A stretch of 64,000 bases of DNA from Vagococcus acidifermentans (GTDB lineage: Bacteria; Bacillota; Bacilli; Lactobacillales; Vagococcaceae). The translations under genes and the position numbers were made by a program. This document shows, piece by piece, positions 1 to 10,600 of this stretch. Where the stretch lies: the NCBI RefSeq assembly GCF_003987655.1, contig NZ_NGKC01000003.1, positions 62,001-126,000 of the forward strand. Direction: 5' to 3'. Numbering within the stretch: the stretch's first letter is position 1; each line of letters begins with the position of its first letter. Under the pieces are notes generated by a model. The model saw nothing but the letters and a program-made list of their open reading frames with translations. It did no database searches and was not told where the DNA came from.

Positions 1-879
1 CTAGGAAGGGAAGTATTTAATAATCTTGTTGGGCAATATGCATTGGAAAATGCCGATAATGTATTTAGGTTAACCGCTATAGGAAATGATGCTGGACAGA
101 AGGTTGTTGAAGCAAGAGAAAAATCTAGAGAAAATAGAGATATAGTTTTTGAAGTTCAGCGTGAGGGTCAGTATACAGTTTATGTTTATAATGGTAACGA
201 GATTGCATTCTATTCTAAAAAGGTGCGAGAGATTGATGGTGTTTTAACCCCTAGTATGCAACTTACAAATATTTGGTCGGATACGCCGTATGAAGGTATT
301 GCATCTGAAGGTGGTGTAACTCTAAAAGGTGGAAAAAAACCTGAAAAGCTAATACAAAGAATTATAGAATTAAGTACAGATCCTAGGGATTTAGTTTTGG
401 ATTTTCATCTTGGGTCAGGAACTACAGCTGCCGTAGCTCATAAAATAGGAAGACAATACATAGGGGTAGAACAACTCGATTATGGAAAAAATGATTGTAT
501 AATTAGACTAAACAATGTAATTAATGGAGACCAATCAGGTATTTCAAAAATTGTTAACTGGCAAGGTGGGGGATCTTTTGTTTATTGTGAACTCCTAGAA
601 AACTCCAAAGAGCTTATTGATGAAATTCAAAATGCAACGGATGCAACAATTACTGATATAAAAGAAAAAATATATAGAGATGAAAGAATAGTTCCATATA
701 TTACGAGAGATGAATTAGAGGCGGTTGATGTAGAGTTTGAAAAGTTGACCCTCGAGGAGAAAAAGATGGCTTTATGTGCATTGGTAGATAAAAATAAGCT
801 GTATGTTAATTTATCTGATATTGACGATAAAGCATACAATATTAGTGATAAAGATAGAAAATTTACAGAATCCTTCTAG
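1..879 (+). CDS. mod: Type III restriction-modification methyltransferase (Mod), 5' end outside window
   Basis: The frame is open from base 1, so this is the C-terminal part of a larger protein; the TTG at 43 is not a real start. The AdoMet-binding motif I (DFHLGSGTT, near 400-425) lies toward the C-terminus and is followed by a GRQYIGVE strand. This is the motif order of beta-class N6-adenine methyltransferases such as type III Mod, where the DPPY catalytic motif comes first (here upstream of the window). In type III systems Mod recognises the site and methylates one strand, and works in a complex with Res. The res gene follows at 2901 on the same strand, but an IS on the opposite strand sits between them. 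Whether the last residues are native or altered by the IS cannot be seen from here. Confidence 0.88.
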   Translation, partial: LGREVFNNLVGQYALENADNVFRLTAIGNDAGQKVVEAREKSRENRDIVFEVQREGQYTVYVYNGNEIAFYSKKVREIDGVLTPSMQLTNIWSDTPYEGIASEGGVTLKGGKKPEKLIQRIIELSTDPRDLVLDFHLGSGTTAAVAHKIGRQYIGVEQLDYGKNDCIIRLNNVINGDQSGISKIVNWQGGGSFVYCELLENSKELIDEIQNATDATITDIKEKIYRDERIVPYITRDELEAVDVEFEKLTLEEKKMALCALVDKNKLYVNLSDIDDKAYNISDKDRKFTESF

Positions 880-1094
880 TATGAATTCGAAAACTAATTG
901 GAAAAACTCAAACAGCTAAATAAAAGTACAAATTTAGCCAATTACAACCTATATATGAAAATAAGTGAACATTGAAAACAGAATATGCTATAGGAAAACA
1001 AATTGTAAATGAAAAATAGGGAATAGCAAAGCTAACCCTATGTAGTAGGGGTTTTTGAAAAAGTAAAGTCAATTGGAGTTACATTGCTGTTTAT

Positions 1095-2597
1095 TTAAGC
1101 AATTTTACCGGGTAGTTCTTCAATAAGAGGAAGAATACTAAATCCGGTATGCTTAATCCATGCATCCAAGTGGACATTTACAGCAGCCATTATAGCCCTG
1201 GTAAACCTTTCCCTGGCACTACGGCAATTACCAGCTTCAATATCATAATCCTTGAATAACCTTTTATGTGTACGCTCCACAGTTGTACGGCGTTTAAGCA
1301 TTTCTTTAAAAGTCTTAGAATCCCGTGCAACAGGTGGGAAGAGCCTGGGGTCATAGTCAGGTTTTATGTATATAGTTCTACCGTAAGGACTGTTTGAACA
1401 GGAGCAGGGTTTTTCAATCCCATGGTAATCAAACCAGCACCTGTATTTAATGCCTTTAGGATAGGAGTAACCGCAGTTATGGTATGGAATACCACCCATG
1501 CAGATAGGGTTACCATTGTCATCAAAGCAAAGTACACCTGGTGGTAAGTCTTTATTAGGGTACTTAGCATCAGAGTCAAGAGGAATAAAAGGGATCATGT
1601 TGTAGTGCTGGAGGAGTTTATAGGTTGGATAATTGTCCATTGCACCATCTGCAATATAATTTTTAAAACGGATATTAGGATAGAGTTTTCTGACCTCATC
1701 CAGTGAAAAGATGGCAATAATACTATCATGCCTCTGCGCTTGTGCTTTGCGCAAATATATAGGTAAATCATATGGACTGTCAGAAGCAGTAGTGCAAAAC
1801 AAATTATCCCCATAAAACCATTGTTCACGGTAGCTATCCCAGCCCCAGGTAGCGTCGGGATCGGAATAGCGCCTTGGACAATGGCAATTATAAATACCTT
1901 TGGATTTACAATCACAAACCTTTACACCATAATGGTTGGCACCGGAGTAGAAAGGAGTTCCATCGGCAGCAATAGAAAAATTATTTGCATCCCCAAGTAA
2001 TCCCATATCAAGGGATTTATCAACCACACACCGTGCAAGAAAAGCCTGCAATACAAACTCAGGACGGTACTTTGGTAATTTATCTCTTATAGCCAGGGAA
2101 GCGAATTTTTTAACAACACCATTATGTTTGGGCAAGGTATACTTTTTCCCTGCTTTAAGCTTTTTCCTGGGTTTGGCATAGAAACTACGCAATTTTTTCT
2201 TCCTTTTTACTTGTACTTTATGTGATGCTTGCCATAGGCGTTTTACCAAATCGTAATAAGAACTGAAAGCAGGTGCATCTCCGTATTCAAAACCGCAGAT
2301 AGCGCAAAGAAGGCGGTCCGAGGAGACCTTTACAGCCCATTTGGGGATATCGTGTTCATCCTGGTCTAACATCAGGATTAGTGACCTGATGATACCCTGC
2401 TGGTTTTTAGCTGGCCGACCTGTATTAGAATATAGTGGTTTGATGATGGGATAAAGCGGGTTTAGGTTAAGCAGGTAAAGCTTAGAGATAGATTTATCTA
2501 AGCTGACCACCTTTTCCCTATCACTGTATAAAAAAGATAAAAGTTTTAACAAAAGGTTGTTCTGATACTCTTGATGAGCAATCCATTCCTGTAGCAT
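1095..2597 (-). CDS. DDE transposase of an IS between mod and res
   Basis: A 500-residue protein if started at the ATG at 2597, which has GGAGG seven bases upstream; an in-frame ATG at 2636 lacks such a site. It has the look of an RNase-H-fold DDE transposase: an early Asp in AADGTPF, a second in YIADGAMDN and a late Glu in RTTVERTHKR. Between the first two there is a Cys-rich stretch (CDCKSKG, CHCPRR). It resembles the large IS4/IS5/IS1182-like transposases of Firmicutes, but the exact family was not settled. It runs against mod and res. Clear terminal inverted repeats were not found by eye, so the element ends (somewhere within 900-1090 and 2640-2760) are left open. Confidence 0.75.
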   Translation of the reverse strand: MLQEWIAHQEYQNNLLLKLLSFLYSDREKVVSLDKSISKLYLLNLNPLYPIIKPLYSNTGRPAKNQQGIIRSLILMLDQDEHDIPKWAVKVSSDRLLCAICGFEYGDAPAFSSYYDLVKRLWQASHKVQVKRKKKLRSFYAKPRKKLKAGKKYTLPKHNGVVKKFASLAIRDKLPKYRPEFVLQAFLARCVVDKSLDMGLLGDANNFSIAADGTPFYSGANHYGVKVCDCKSKGIYNCHCPRRYSDPDATWGWDSYREQWFYGDNLFCTTASDSPYDLPIYLRKAQAQRHDSIIAIFSLDEVRKLYPNIRFKNYIADGAMDNYPTYKLLQHYNMIPFIPLDSDAKYPNKDLPPGVLCFDDNGNPICMGGIPYHNCGYSYPKGIKYRCWFDYHGIEKPCSCSNSPYGRTIYIKPDYDPRLFPPVARDSKTFKEMLKRRTTVERTHKRLFKDYDIEAGNCRSARERFTRAIMAAVNVHLDAWIKHTGFSILPLIEELPGKIA

Positions 2598-2900
2598 ATG
2601 AAACCTCCATAAATAAAGTATGGTAGAAAATACCATCTACTTCAATTATGGGGCGAACTGATGTTTGTCAAGAGAGATTGCAACCATATATGGGTATTAT
2701 TAGGAGAAATTTTGTAAATTTTTTGTTAATAAATTAGTTTATAGATGAAACGATGTTTTCGGAAAAAGAAAACTGGAAATTATATTGGAATTAAGTGGAG
2801 AATATTGGAGGTAAAGCAGAAATTGCTAAGCCTTTAATATAGCATTCGGAGACATTATAAGTTTTCGAATTTATATTTCTATAAAAGGGAGGTTTAATTA

Positions 2901-5513
2901 ATGGAACAAAGGTTTTTATATGAAAAATTAAATGTTGTAAAAGAACTAGGTCAGTTAAAAGATATACCTGAAATAATTGAAAAAGGATTAGCACCCCATA
3001 TTCATCTTCGTGAGTATCAAGAAGAGGCTTTTCGCTATTTTATTACCTATTTTGAGGAAGAAAACTTAAGGAAAAATAAGCAAATACATAATCTTTTTCA
3101 CATGGCTACAGGTAGCGGAAAGACAGTGATTATGGCGGGCTTAATTCTTTATTTGTATACTAAAGGGTATCGTAATTTCATGTTCTTTGTTAATCAAACT
3201 AATATATTGGAAAAAACAAAAGAAAACTTTACTAATCCTCTATCGTCAAAGTATCTTTTCAATGATGTAATTGAATATTTAGGGAATAAAATTAATATTA
3301 AAATGGTAGATAATTTTAGTGGAAATGATTTAGAGGAAGATATACAAATTTGCTTTACTACAACACAGAAGCTTCATATGGATTTATTCACACCGAAAGA
3401 AAACTCTTTAACATATGAAGATTTTGAAAATAATAAAATTGTATTTATATCAGATGAAAGTCATCATGTAAATACTCTTACCAAAAGGGCATCAAAAGCG
3501 GAAAAAGAAGCTAAAAATAGCTGGGAGTATTCTGTTACTAATGCTTTTTACAGAAATAGAGACAATATAATGCTCGAATTTACTGCTACAGCAGATTTAA
3601 AAGATACAAATGTTAAAAATAAATACCTAGATAAAATAATCTACAACTATCCACTCATTAACTTTAGGTCTAGTGGATACACTAAGGATTTTCAAAATTT
3701 TGGAACAGACAGTGAACCATGGGAGAGAACTTTGATAGCTCTTATTATGAGTGAATATCGTAAGTATCTTTTTGCAGACTGTAAGCTAAATATTAAACCC
3801 GTTATTATGCTTAAATCCCAAAAAATTAAAGAATCGGAGGACTTTTACGAGGAGTTCTTCTCTAAAATAGATTCTTTAACAGGCTCAGAAATACAAGAAC
3901 TTTATTCCGCAAAGATAGATATACTTACACAAGCATTAGATTACTTTAAAGCTAAAGACTCAAGCTTTCAACTGTTAGAACATAGTTTAAAAAGTAGTTT
4001 TACTAAGGATAACTCAATTATTATTAATGGAGCTGCAGATAATAGCAGAGAAAATCAATTGCTTGTTAACTCCCTAGAGGACGAAGACAATCCAATTCGT
4101 CTTATTTTTGCTGTAGATATGTTAAATGAAGGTTGGGATGTGCTTAATCTATTCGATATAGTAAGGCTTTATGATACGAGACAAGCAAGTGGAAAAGCTG
4201 GTAAAATCGGTGCATACACTATAAAAGAGGCTCAGTTAATTGGTCGTGGTGCGAGATATTGTCCATTTAAAGTTTCAGAGGAACAAGATCGATTTAAAAG
4301 AAAATATGACAATGATCTTAACAATGAGTATCGCATATTAGAAACTATGTTTTTTCATAGCAGAAATGATTCACGTTATATAGCTGAATTAAGACAGGCT
4401 TTAATTGCAACAGGGCTTCAGGATGAAAATCCTATTAAATTAGAATATAAACTAAAAAAGGAATTTAAAGATACTGAGCTTTATAAAAAAGGATTAGTAT
4501 TCTCAAATAAGCGTATTCCAAAAGGAAGAGATGAAGTAAAATCATTAGAAGAAAGAATTAGAAATAAGGTATATAGATATACACAAAAAACAACCCGAGG
4601 TGCAGTAGTAAATTTAATTGGGGATAATAAAACATCAACAACTGCTTCAGAAATAAAAACTATAAAATTTAAAGATATTGATTATAATGTATTGCTTGGT
4701 GCAAGTGAAAAGTTTAATGAACTTAGATTTAGTGTGATACAAAGCAAGTTCCCGCATGTAAAAACGTTGAAAGAATTTTTAACCTCAGAAGAATACCTGG
4801 GGAACTCTACGATTGAGATTAAATATTTTACTGAAAACATCACTGGTAGGGATTTATTTAAGGCTTGTATAGGAGCATTTGAGAAAGTATCAAGCTATAT
4901 AATTTCCTTGAAACCAGAATATATTGGAACGACTGAATTTGAGCCAAAAGCAATTAAATCTGTTATTAAGGATAAAAGTATTTATCTATCTAGGCTTGAT
5001 GAAAATGGTGGGAAAGGTATATCACAAGTGAATTGTCCCAATCCAGAATATCAGATTGATTTATCAAAAGAGAGTTGGTATGTTTTCAACGATAATTATG
5101 GAACTAGTGAAGAAAAATTATTTATTAAATTTTTCAAAACTGATATTGAACCAAAATTAAAGGCTAAGGGATTAGAGTATTATGTAGTTAGAAATGAAAG
5201 AATACCCGAACTTGCTATTTATAGCTTTGAACATGGTGAACGATTTGAGCCTGATTATCTGCTTTTTGTGGCTAAAAAGAACAGTGATAATATATCTAAC
5301 TACCAAACCTATATTGAACCTAAAGGGAATCATTTACTTAAGGAAGATAAATGGAAAGAGGAATTTTTAAATGAAATAGGGGAAAAGCATTATATTTCTA
5401 AAACTTTAATATCTGGAAATGAGTATAAAATAATGGGGTTACCTTTTTATAATGATCAATACCGAAGAGAAGACTTCTTAGAAAAAGTATCTGCATGGAT
5501 AGATACAATTTAA
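2901..5513 (+). CDS. res: Type III restriction enzyme Res subunit (helicase-nuclease)
   Basis: An 870-residue ATP-dependent restriction subunit. The start at 2901 has GGGAGG eight bases upstream. The N-terminal SF2 translocase domain shows Walker A (ATGSGKT, Lys about 74), the DESHH motif II (Asp about 185), TATAD and, further on, the QLIGRGAR motif VI. A PD-(D/E)xK nuclease domain lies near the C-terminus (PDYLLF, Asp about 785; then EPKG, Glu 806 and Lys 808). All catalytic elements look intact. In type III enzymes Res needs Mod to find its target and cuts 25-27 bp away after ATP-driven communication between two inverted sites. The IS between mod and res may have cut cotranscription, so expression may depend on a promoter in the IS or in 2640-2890. 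Confidence 0.93.
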   Translation: MEQRFLYEKLNVVKELGQLKDIPEIIEKGLAPHIHLREYQEEAFRYFITYFEEENLRKNKQIHNLFHMATGSGKTVIMAGLILYLYTKGYRNFMFFVNQTNILEKTKENFTNPLSSKYLFNDVIEYLGNKINIKMVDNFSGNDLEEDIQICFTTTQKLHMDLFTPKENSLTYEDFENNKIVFISDESHHVNTLTKRASKAEKEAKNSWEYSVTNAFYRNRDNIMLEFTATADLKDTNVKNKYLDKIIYNYPLINFRSSGYTKDFQNFGTDSEPWERTLIALIMSEYRKYLFADCKLNIKPVIMLKSQKIKESEDFYEEFFSKIDSLTGSEIQELYSAKIDILTQALDYFKAKDSSFQLLEHSLKSSFTKDNSIIINGAADNSRENQLLVNSLEDEDNPIRLIFAVDMLNEGWDVLNLFDIVRLYDTRQASGKAGKIGAYTIKEAQLIGRGARYCPFKVSEEQDRFKRKYDNDLNNEYRILETMFFHSRNDSRYIAELRQALIATGLQDENPIKLEYKLKKEFKDTELYKKGLVFSNKRIPKGRDEVKSLEERIRNKVYRYTQKTTRGAVVNLIGDNKTSTTASEIKTIKFKDIDYNVLLGASEKFNELRFSVIQSKFPHVKTLKEFLTSEEYLGNSTIEIKYFTENITGRDLFKACIGAFEKVSSYIISLKPEYIGTTEFEPKAIKSVIKDKSIYLSRLDENGGKGISQVNCPNPEYQIDLSKESWYVFNDNYGTSEEKLFIKFFKTDIEPKLKAKGLEYYVVRNERIPELAIYSFEHGERFEPDYLLFVAKKNSDNISNYQTYIEPKGNHLLKEDKWKEEFLNEIGEKHYISKTLISGNEYKIMGLPFYNDQYRREDFLEKVSAWIDTI

Positions 5514-5549
5514 ATTTTGGCTTTAGTAAAGTAGAAAGGAGGTTTTGTT

Positions 5550-6452
5550 GTGGCTGTACGAGGGAAAAGCATAAACTTATTTCTGATGGATGGGACAGCT
5601 GTTGGGAGGATAAAATGCACTCTCGCTAATTGGACAGGCGTTGCATATAAAATACCTAGAACAGAACTAGATAAATGTAAAGAACGGGATGATCTTAAGC
5701 AAAGTGGCGTTTATTTTCTTTTTGGGACTTCTGACCAGACAGGAGAAAATGTCGTTTATATAGGACAGGCAGGAACTCGTAAAAATGGAGAAGGTATTTT
5801 ATATAGATTAATAGAGCATAAACGAAATCCCGACAAAGATTATTGGACGGAAGCTATCGTTTTTACAACTTCTAACAACTCTTTTGGACCGACAGAAATA
5901 AGCTACCTTGAAAATCGCTTTGTTGGAATGGCAACAGAAGCAGGTCGTTATTTAGTAAAAAACAGCAATGATCCTACCATGGGGAATATAACAGAAGAAA
6001 AAGAAAGTGAACTAGAAGAATTTATAGATTATGCCAAGATTGTAATGGGGACTTTGGGGCATAAATTATTTGAGGCTTTAGCTGAAAAGTCCAGCACACC
6101 AAAAGTAAAAGAAATAATTGATGATGATGAATTAACACTTTTTATGAAGAGGAATAGCCGTAAAAGTGGGAAGTTAATTGAGGCAAGTTGCAAGCAGACA
6201 AGAGAAGGTTTTGTTATATTGAAGGGAAGTCTTATTGAAACCATTGACTCTGAAAGTATCCCACCAGGAATAAAGGAACGAAGGTTAAAAGCAAAAATAG
6301 ATGAGCATGGTATTTTGCAAGAAAATGTTTTAGTTAATAGCCCTTCATATGCTGCAGCTTTTGTTATTGGTGGCCATGCAAATGGGCTTGTAGAATGGAA
6401 AACAGAAGATGGAACAACTCTAAAAGAAATAGAAAATAAAGAGCCAAGTTAA
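5550..6452 (+). CDS. GIY-YIG-like nuclease with C-terminal DUF4357-like domain
   Basis: A 300-residue protein 36 bp after res on the same strand, so probably in one transcript with it. A GTG start at 5550 is chosen because AAAGGAGG ends eight bases upstream. Residues about 52-75 hold GVYFLFG and, after a short loop, VYIGQAG, which match the paired GIY and YIG motifs of this nuclease fold; a LENRF segment near residue 125 may supply the metal-binding Glu. The C-terminal part (SPSYAAAFVIGG and onward) looks like DUF4357, often paired with GIY-YIG domains. I infer an accessory nuclease linked to the restriction system. It could also be an independent defence or housekeeping gene that merely sits next to res. 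Confidence 0.72.
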   Translation: MAVRGKSINLFLMDGTAVGRIKCTLANWTGVAYKIPRTELDKCKERDDLKQSGVYFLFGTSDQTGENVVYIGQAGTRKNGEGILYRLIEHKRNPDKDYWTEAIVFTTSNNSFGPTEISYLENRFVGMATEAGRYLVKNSNDPTMGNITEEKESELEEFIDYAKIVMGTLGHKLFEALAEKSSTPKVKEIIDDDELTLFMKRNSRKSGKLIEASCKQTREGFVILKGSLIETIDSESIPPGIKERRLKAKIDEHGILQENVLVNSPSYAAAFVIGGHANGLVEWKTEDGTTLKEIENKEPS

Positions 6453-7254
6453 GTGGGTTTTATCTTATCTGCTTTTTAATATTAGAACCTTTTAATTATA
6501 TCTATACTTTTCAATTATTGACATAATTAGCACTGCTGGTGTGTGCAATAATAATTATAATAGAATAAACTTAGTAGAGATGGATCTACTCTCCATAGAT
6601 TACCTAAACAAATATACTTTTTAAAATAGAATTAAACCTCATAAAGCCCTTGATATAAGGGCTTTCCTGCTAAATAAAACCTACCAACATATAAATTCTC
6701 CATTATAAAATTGTATCAAAGACGGTAAGAACATAGAGCCAGCCTGGGGTAGTGGAGTGGTTGTTCTCGACCTGTTTCCCAAGACTAGACTTTTATCAAA
6801 AACTCTCTCGACTTGTTTCCTAATACCGATAAAAGTAGTAAAATAGGGCTAGACATCAAGGACATTCTCTCAACCCATGTTGAGTGTGTCGTCTTGATGT
6901 CAAGGGTAGATAAGTAAGGGTGTAATAAGATAAGTAAATATAGGATTTCCGTGGTTTGAGGTCTGGTTCTAAGCCGGAAGGATAATCGCGGATTTTTACT
7001 ATGAGGGAAGTGATCCAAGATTGGTGGATTAGAAAAATCATCAACAAATATCAACGATGACTAAGTGAGTTGATAAGATGGTTGGCAAAAACAAGAGTGG
7101 GTTGACTATATGACTATCAAAAAGATGTAGGCCGTCATAAGTATACCTTTATTACATATGTAATAAATTAAATTGGACATAGCGTTATGATGTATTTTAG
7201 TGCCCTTGATAGTGTCAAGAATCTTGTGTAAAGTCCAACCCCGTCATGCTTAGC
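6453..7254. other. Gene-poor stretch with a nested hairpin
   Basis: No convincing coding sequence; open frames on the minus strand (6785-7054) show no family features. The segment 6852-6901 forms a nested structure: an outer stem GACATCAAG (6852-6860) with CTTGATGTC (6893-6901), and an inner stem CTCAAC (6869-6874) with GTTGAG (6879-6884). It could be a small RNA, a decayed mobile-element end or a regulatory element. Around 7175-7240 the sequence resembles the end of an IS256-type element, which links to the fragment just downstream. Confidence 0.45.
6643..6665 (+). terminator. Probable terminator downstream of the RM operon
   Basis: A perfect nine-base-pair stem (AAAGCCCTT / AAGGGCTTT) with a five-base loop. 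It lacks a long T-run (only TTTCCTG follows), so it may be a weak terminator. It is the first strong hairpin after the GIY-YIG-like gene. Confidence 0.5.
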
Positions 7255-7434
7255 TTACTCGTTGATTAACTGTCCAAATCCCTTGTGAACACGTTGCGAG
7301 TACTTGCGATTATACTCCAAGCAAATGGTGTAGACGAATCGGTCTAAGGATGCCTCATTGGGGAACTGCTCTTTTCTCTTGGTTAGACGTTTCAGTTGCT
7401 TTTTGAAATTTTCCTCATAATATTTTCTTGACAT
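7255..7434 (-). pseudogene. IS256-family transposase deletion derivative (59 codons)
   Basis: A short frame with its own AGGAGG seven bases before the ATG at 7434. It joins a short N-terminal stretch (MSRKYYEENF) to a C-terminal part with FPNEASLDRF and RVHKGFGQL. The FPNEAS block is typical of the extreme C-terminus of IS256-family transposases, so the DDE core is missing. The flanking sequence at 7200-7235 looks like an IS256-type terminus. I read it as an internally deleted IS that can be moved only in trans, if at all. Confidence 0.6.
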
Positions 7435-7504
7435 GATTTTCTCCTCCTAATAATATTATATCATGTTCGGAGAAAACCTGTCCTATTTAGTGTAGCCTAT
7501 CCAA

Positions 7505-7533
7505 TTGACATAGGTCCATGCTACGGGTAGTAT
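7505..7533 (+). promoter_or_regulatory. Putative promoter of the Cna_B adhesin gene
   Basis: TTGACA (7505-7510), a 17-base spacer and TAGTAT (7528-7533), about 90 bases before the adhesin start. It lies at the edge of the IS256-type fragment, so the IS remnant may have supplied the -35 box. Confidence 0.5.
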
Positions 7534-7625
7534 AGATATATAACGATGTGAAGCATTTGAGTATCATGGAATAATTGTCGGTATTACTCTTTTTCGTTTT
7601 TTAATATAGGTGGAGGAGATTAATT

Positions 7626-10600
7626 ATGAATAGAAGGAAAACAAGGAAAAAAGGTTTATTGAAAAGTATAACAACAATGATTCTTTTGTTATCACTAATA
7701 TTTCAATTGACTAACTTAGGAACATTCGTTCATGCAAATAGTATAGATGGAACTGAATCTATTTCTACTGAAATAACAACAGATTCAGAAGAAACAATAG
7801 AAAGTGATTATCAAGAAAAATCTGAGATAATTGAAGAAAGTACTAGTATTGAAACTACTGAAGATAGTAGTGATAGTATTGTAGAAGAAAGTAAGGAAAT
7901 TGAGAATACAATTGACACGGAATCTATAACTGAAAATAATGATAAGGTGCAAGCTGAAACAGAGGGAAGAGATATTTCTTCAATGTTTCCATCTGCAAAA
8001 ATTATAAATTCGGTTAAATTCTATTTGAATGGTAGTGAAGTAGATAGCGAAATAAATGCTACCACTGATGACGTATTAAAAGTGGTTTACAATTGGTCTA
8101 TTCCTAACTCAATATTAAATACTGACGAACTTAAGGAAGGTGACTATATTGAGATAGATCAACCGCAAGGAATTTCACCAATAGTTAGTAGTGGAAGTTT
8201 AGGAGACTATGGCTCATTTAGTTTTGTTGACGGGAAGCTACGATTAACGTTTAATTCAAAAATAGAAACCGATGAAAATATTGAAGGAACGGTAGAGTTT
8301 ACTCAAACAATCAAAACTTATACTGAAACAGGAAAAAAAGAAATCATAGTTCCCATATCTGGTGAAGAAGAAAAAATAATTATAAATGTGAAACCAAAAG
8401 GTGGTTCATCCATTAGTAAAACCACATCTGGAATTACAAATGATAATAAAGTGCTTTGGGAAGTATCAGTGAATACAGAAATGAACGAGATACAAGCAGG
8501 AGCGACTGTGGAAGATATTTTACCAAATGGTTTGACTCTTGATAATATCAAAATCTATGAACAAGAAATTGATCTGAATGGCAATGTGATTAGACGAGGA
8601 AAAGAAGCAACGGGTGTAAGTATAGAAGATTCAACGATAATTTTCGATGGCACTCAAGGAAATAAGTCATATATAATCATTTATGAGACTTCTTTTGATG
8701 AAGAAGTAATTCCTGCTGATGGTGGAGAATTGAGATTTGAAAACATTGCTGAATTTACCAATGGAGATCAACCAATCGAAGCTAGAGCAACAGCAAAAAG
8801 AACTTATGAAAAATTTGTAATCAAATCAGACTCTCGTGAAAATAGTGAATCTTGGGGACATATCTATGATTGGTCAATTAGATTTAATAACAATAGTAAG
8901 AAACTTCCTGCTGGTGTGTGGGTACAAGATGAAATGCCAGTTAACTCTGATTCAACTATTATTCGGGAATCAATAAAAGTCTATACAGCAGACGGCAAGG
9001 AGTTAGATAGCTCATATTATACAATTACTCATGAAAATGATAGAAACTTTAGAGTAACATTTAATGAAGAAATAGATTTTAAGGTCGAAATCAAATATCA
9101 GACAAAGTTTAACGGAATAATAAGTAGTGGAGATGATAGACTAACATTTAAAAATAATGTTACAACCAGTGAAGGCTTTGAGTCAGAAGGAATAGGAAGA
9201 ATCACTGAACAAGGTCTATCTAAATGGGTTTCTGCTATTAATTATGACACTCGTGAAGTTACGTGGACAATTGAAGTAAATAGAGCAATGTATTATATGG
9301 AAAATTGGAGTTTAGTAGACACCTTTTCTGTTGGACAAACATATGTAGATAATTCCTTTGAAATCAGTGAATTTGAAAAGGATGAATATGATTTACTTCT
9401 CAAAGATGATGGGTTCGAAATAAGTTTGAAAGCTCCGACTTCTAAAAGATTTTCTATTAGATATAAAACCAAATTTGAACCATTTGAACTACCAACTAAA
9501 AATGGTATCTCACAAGTTATCAATGTAGCTAGTCATAAATGGATTGATGAAAATGGTAACGAACATGAAGCAACAAGAGGGGCAAGCCATGATATTAAGT
9601 CTGAATTTGTAATTGATTCAAATAAAAGTGGAAGTTACAACGCTCGAACAAAAGAGATTACATGGAGAGTTATTACGAATTATCGTCAAGAAAAATTAGT
9701 GGACGCAAGTATTGTTGATACAATTCAAGTACCTCAAGAATATGTGACAGGAAGTGCCAAATTAGTAGAAGTAAGCATTAATCCAGATGGTTCTATCACT
9801 TTCGGTGATGAAGTTTTAAATGCTGATATAAAGGAACCCAATGGTGCTGATAAGACTGTAGTTGTAAATTTACCAGAAGGAAGTATTAAAACTTATGCGT
9901 TGATTTTTAATACAAGTCTAAAAGATCATGTAATTAAAAATCCTTATGTAAACAAGGCTCTCTACACCAATGATGGAAGAGAACAAGAAATTACTGCTCG
10001 TGTATCAGTTGCTAACGAAGGAAATCATCTAGAAAAGCAGTCAAAACTGAAAGAAACGAATAGAATTACATGGGAATTGATGATTAATAAATCTCAATCA
10101 ACAATTAAAGATTTAGTAATTGAGGATAACCCATCAAATAATCAAATTATAAATAAAGATTCCATAAAAATCTATAATGCAATAGCAGCTAATGATAATT
10201 CAGGAAACTTCAATAAAGGTGACGAAGCAGATATTGATTTTGAAATAGATTTAGTTATGGATAATGATACAGGTGAACAAACACTTACAATTAAATTTAA
10301 TGACGATATTCATACCTCATATATTATTGAATACGTCTCTGACATTATTCCAACGAATGATACTGGATCAGAGTCAATCACTAACAGCGTCAAATTAACT
10401 GGTTCAGGTACAGAAATGATAGAAACTGAAACTGAAATTGATGAAGTAGTAATCACATCAGGTGGTACAGGTCAAGGAGAGACAACAACCATTACATTCG
10501 AAAAAGTAGATTCAGAGAATACAGACTTGAAATTATCTGGAGTAAAGTTAGAATTATGGTCTACTAGAAATGGTCAAAAAAATGTGAAACTTCGTGAAGG

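Noticed and set aside
6785-7054. Minus-strand frames of 63-89 codons
   Set aside because: No ribosome site, no family features and they overlap an evident hairpin.
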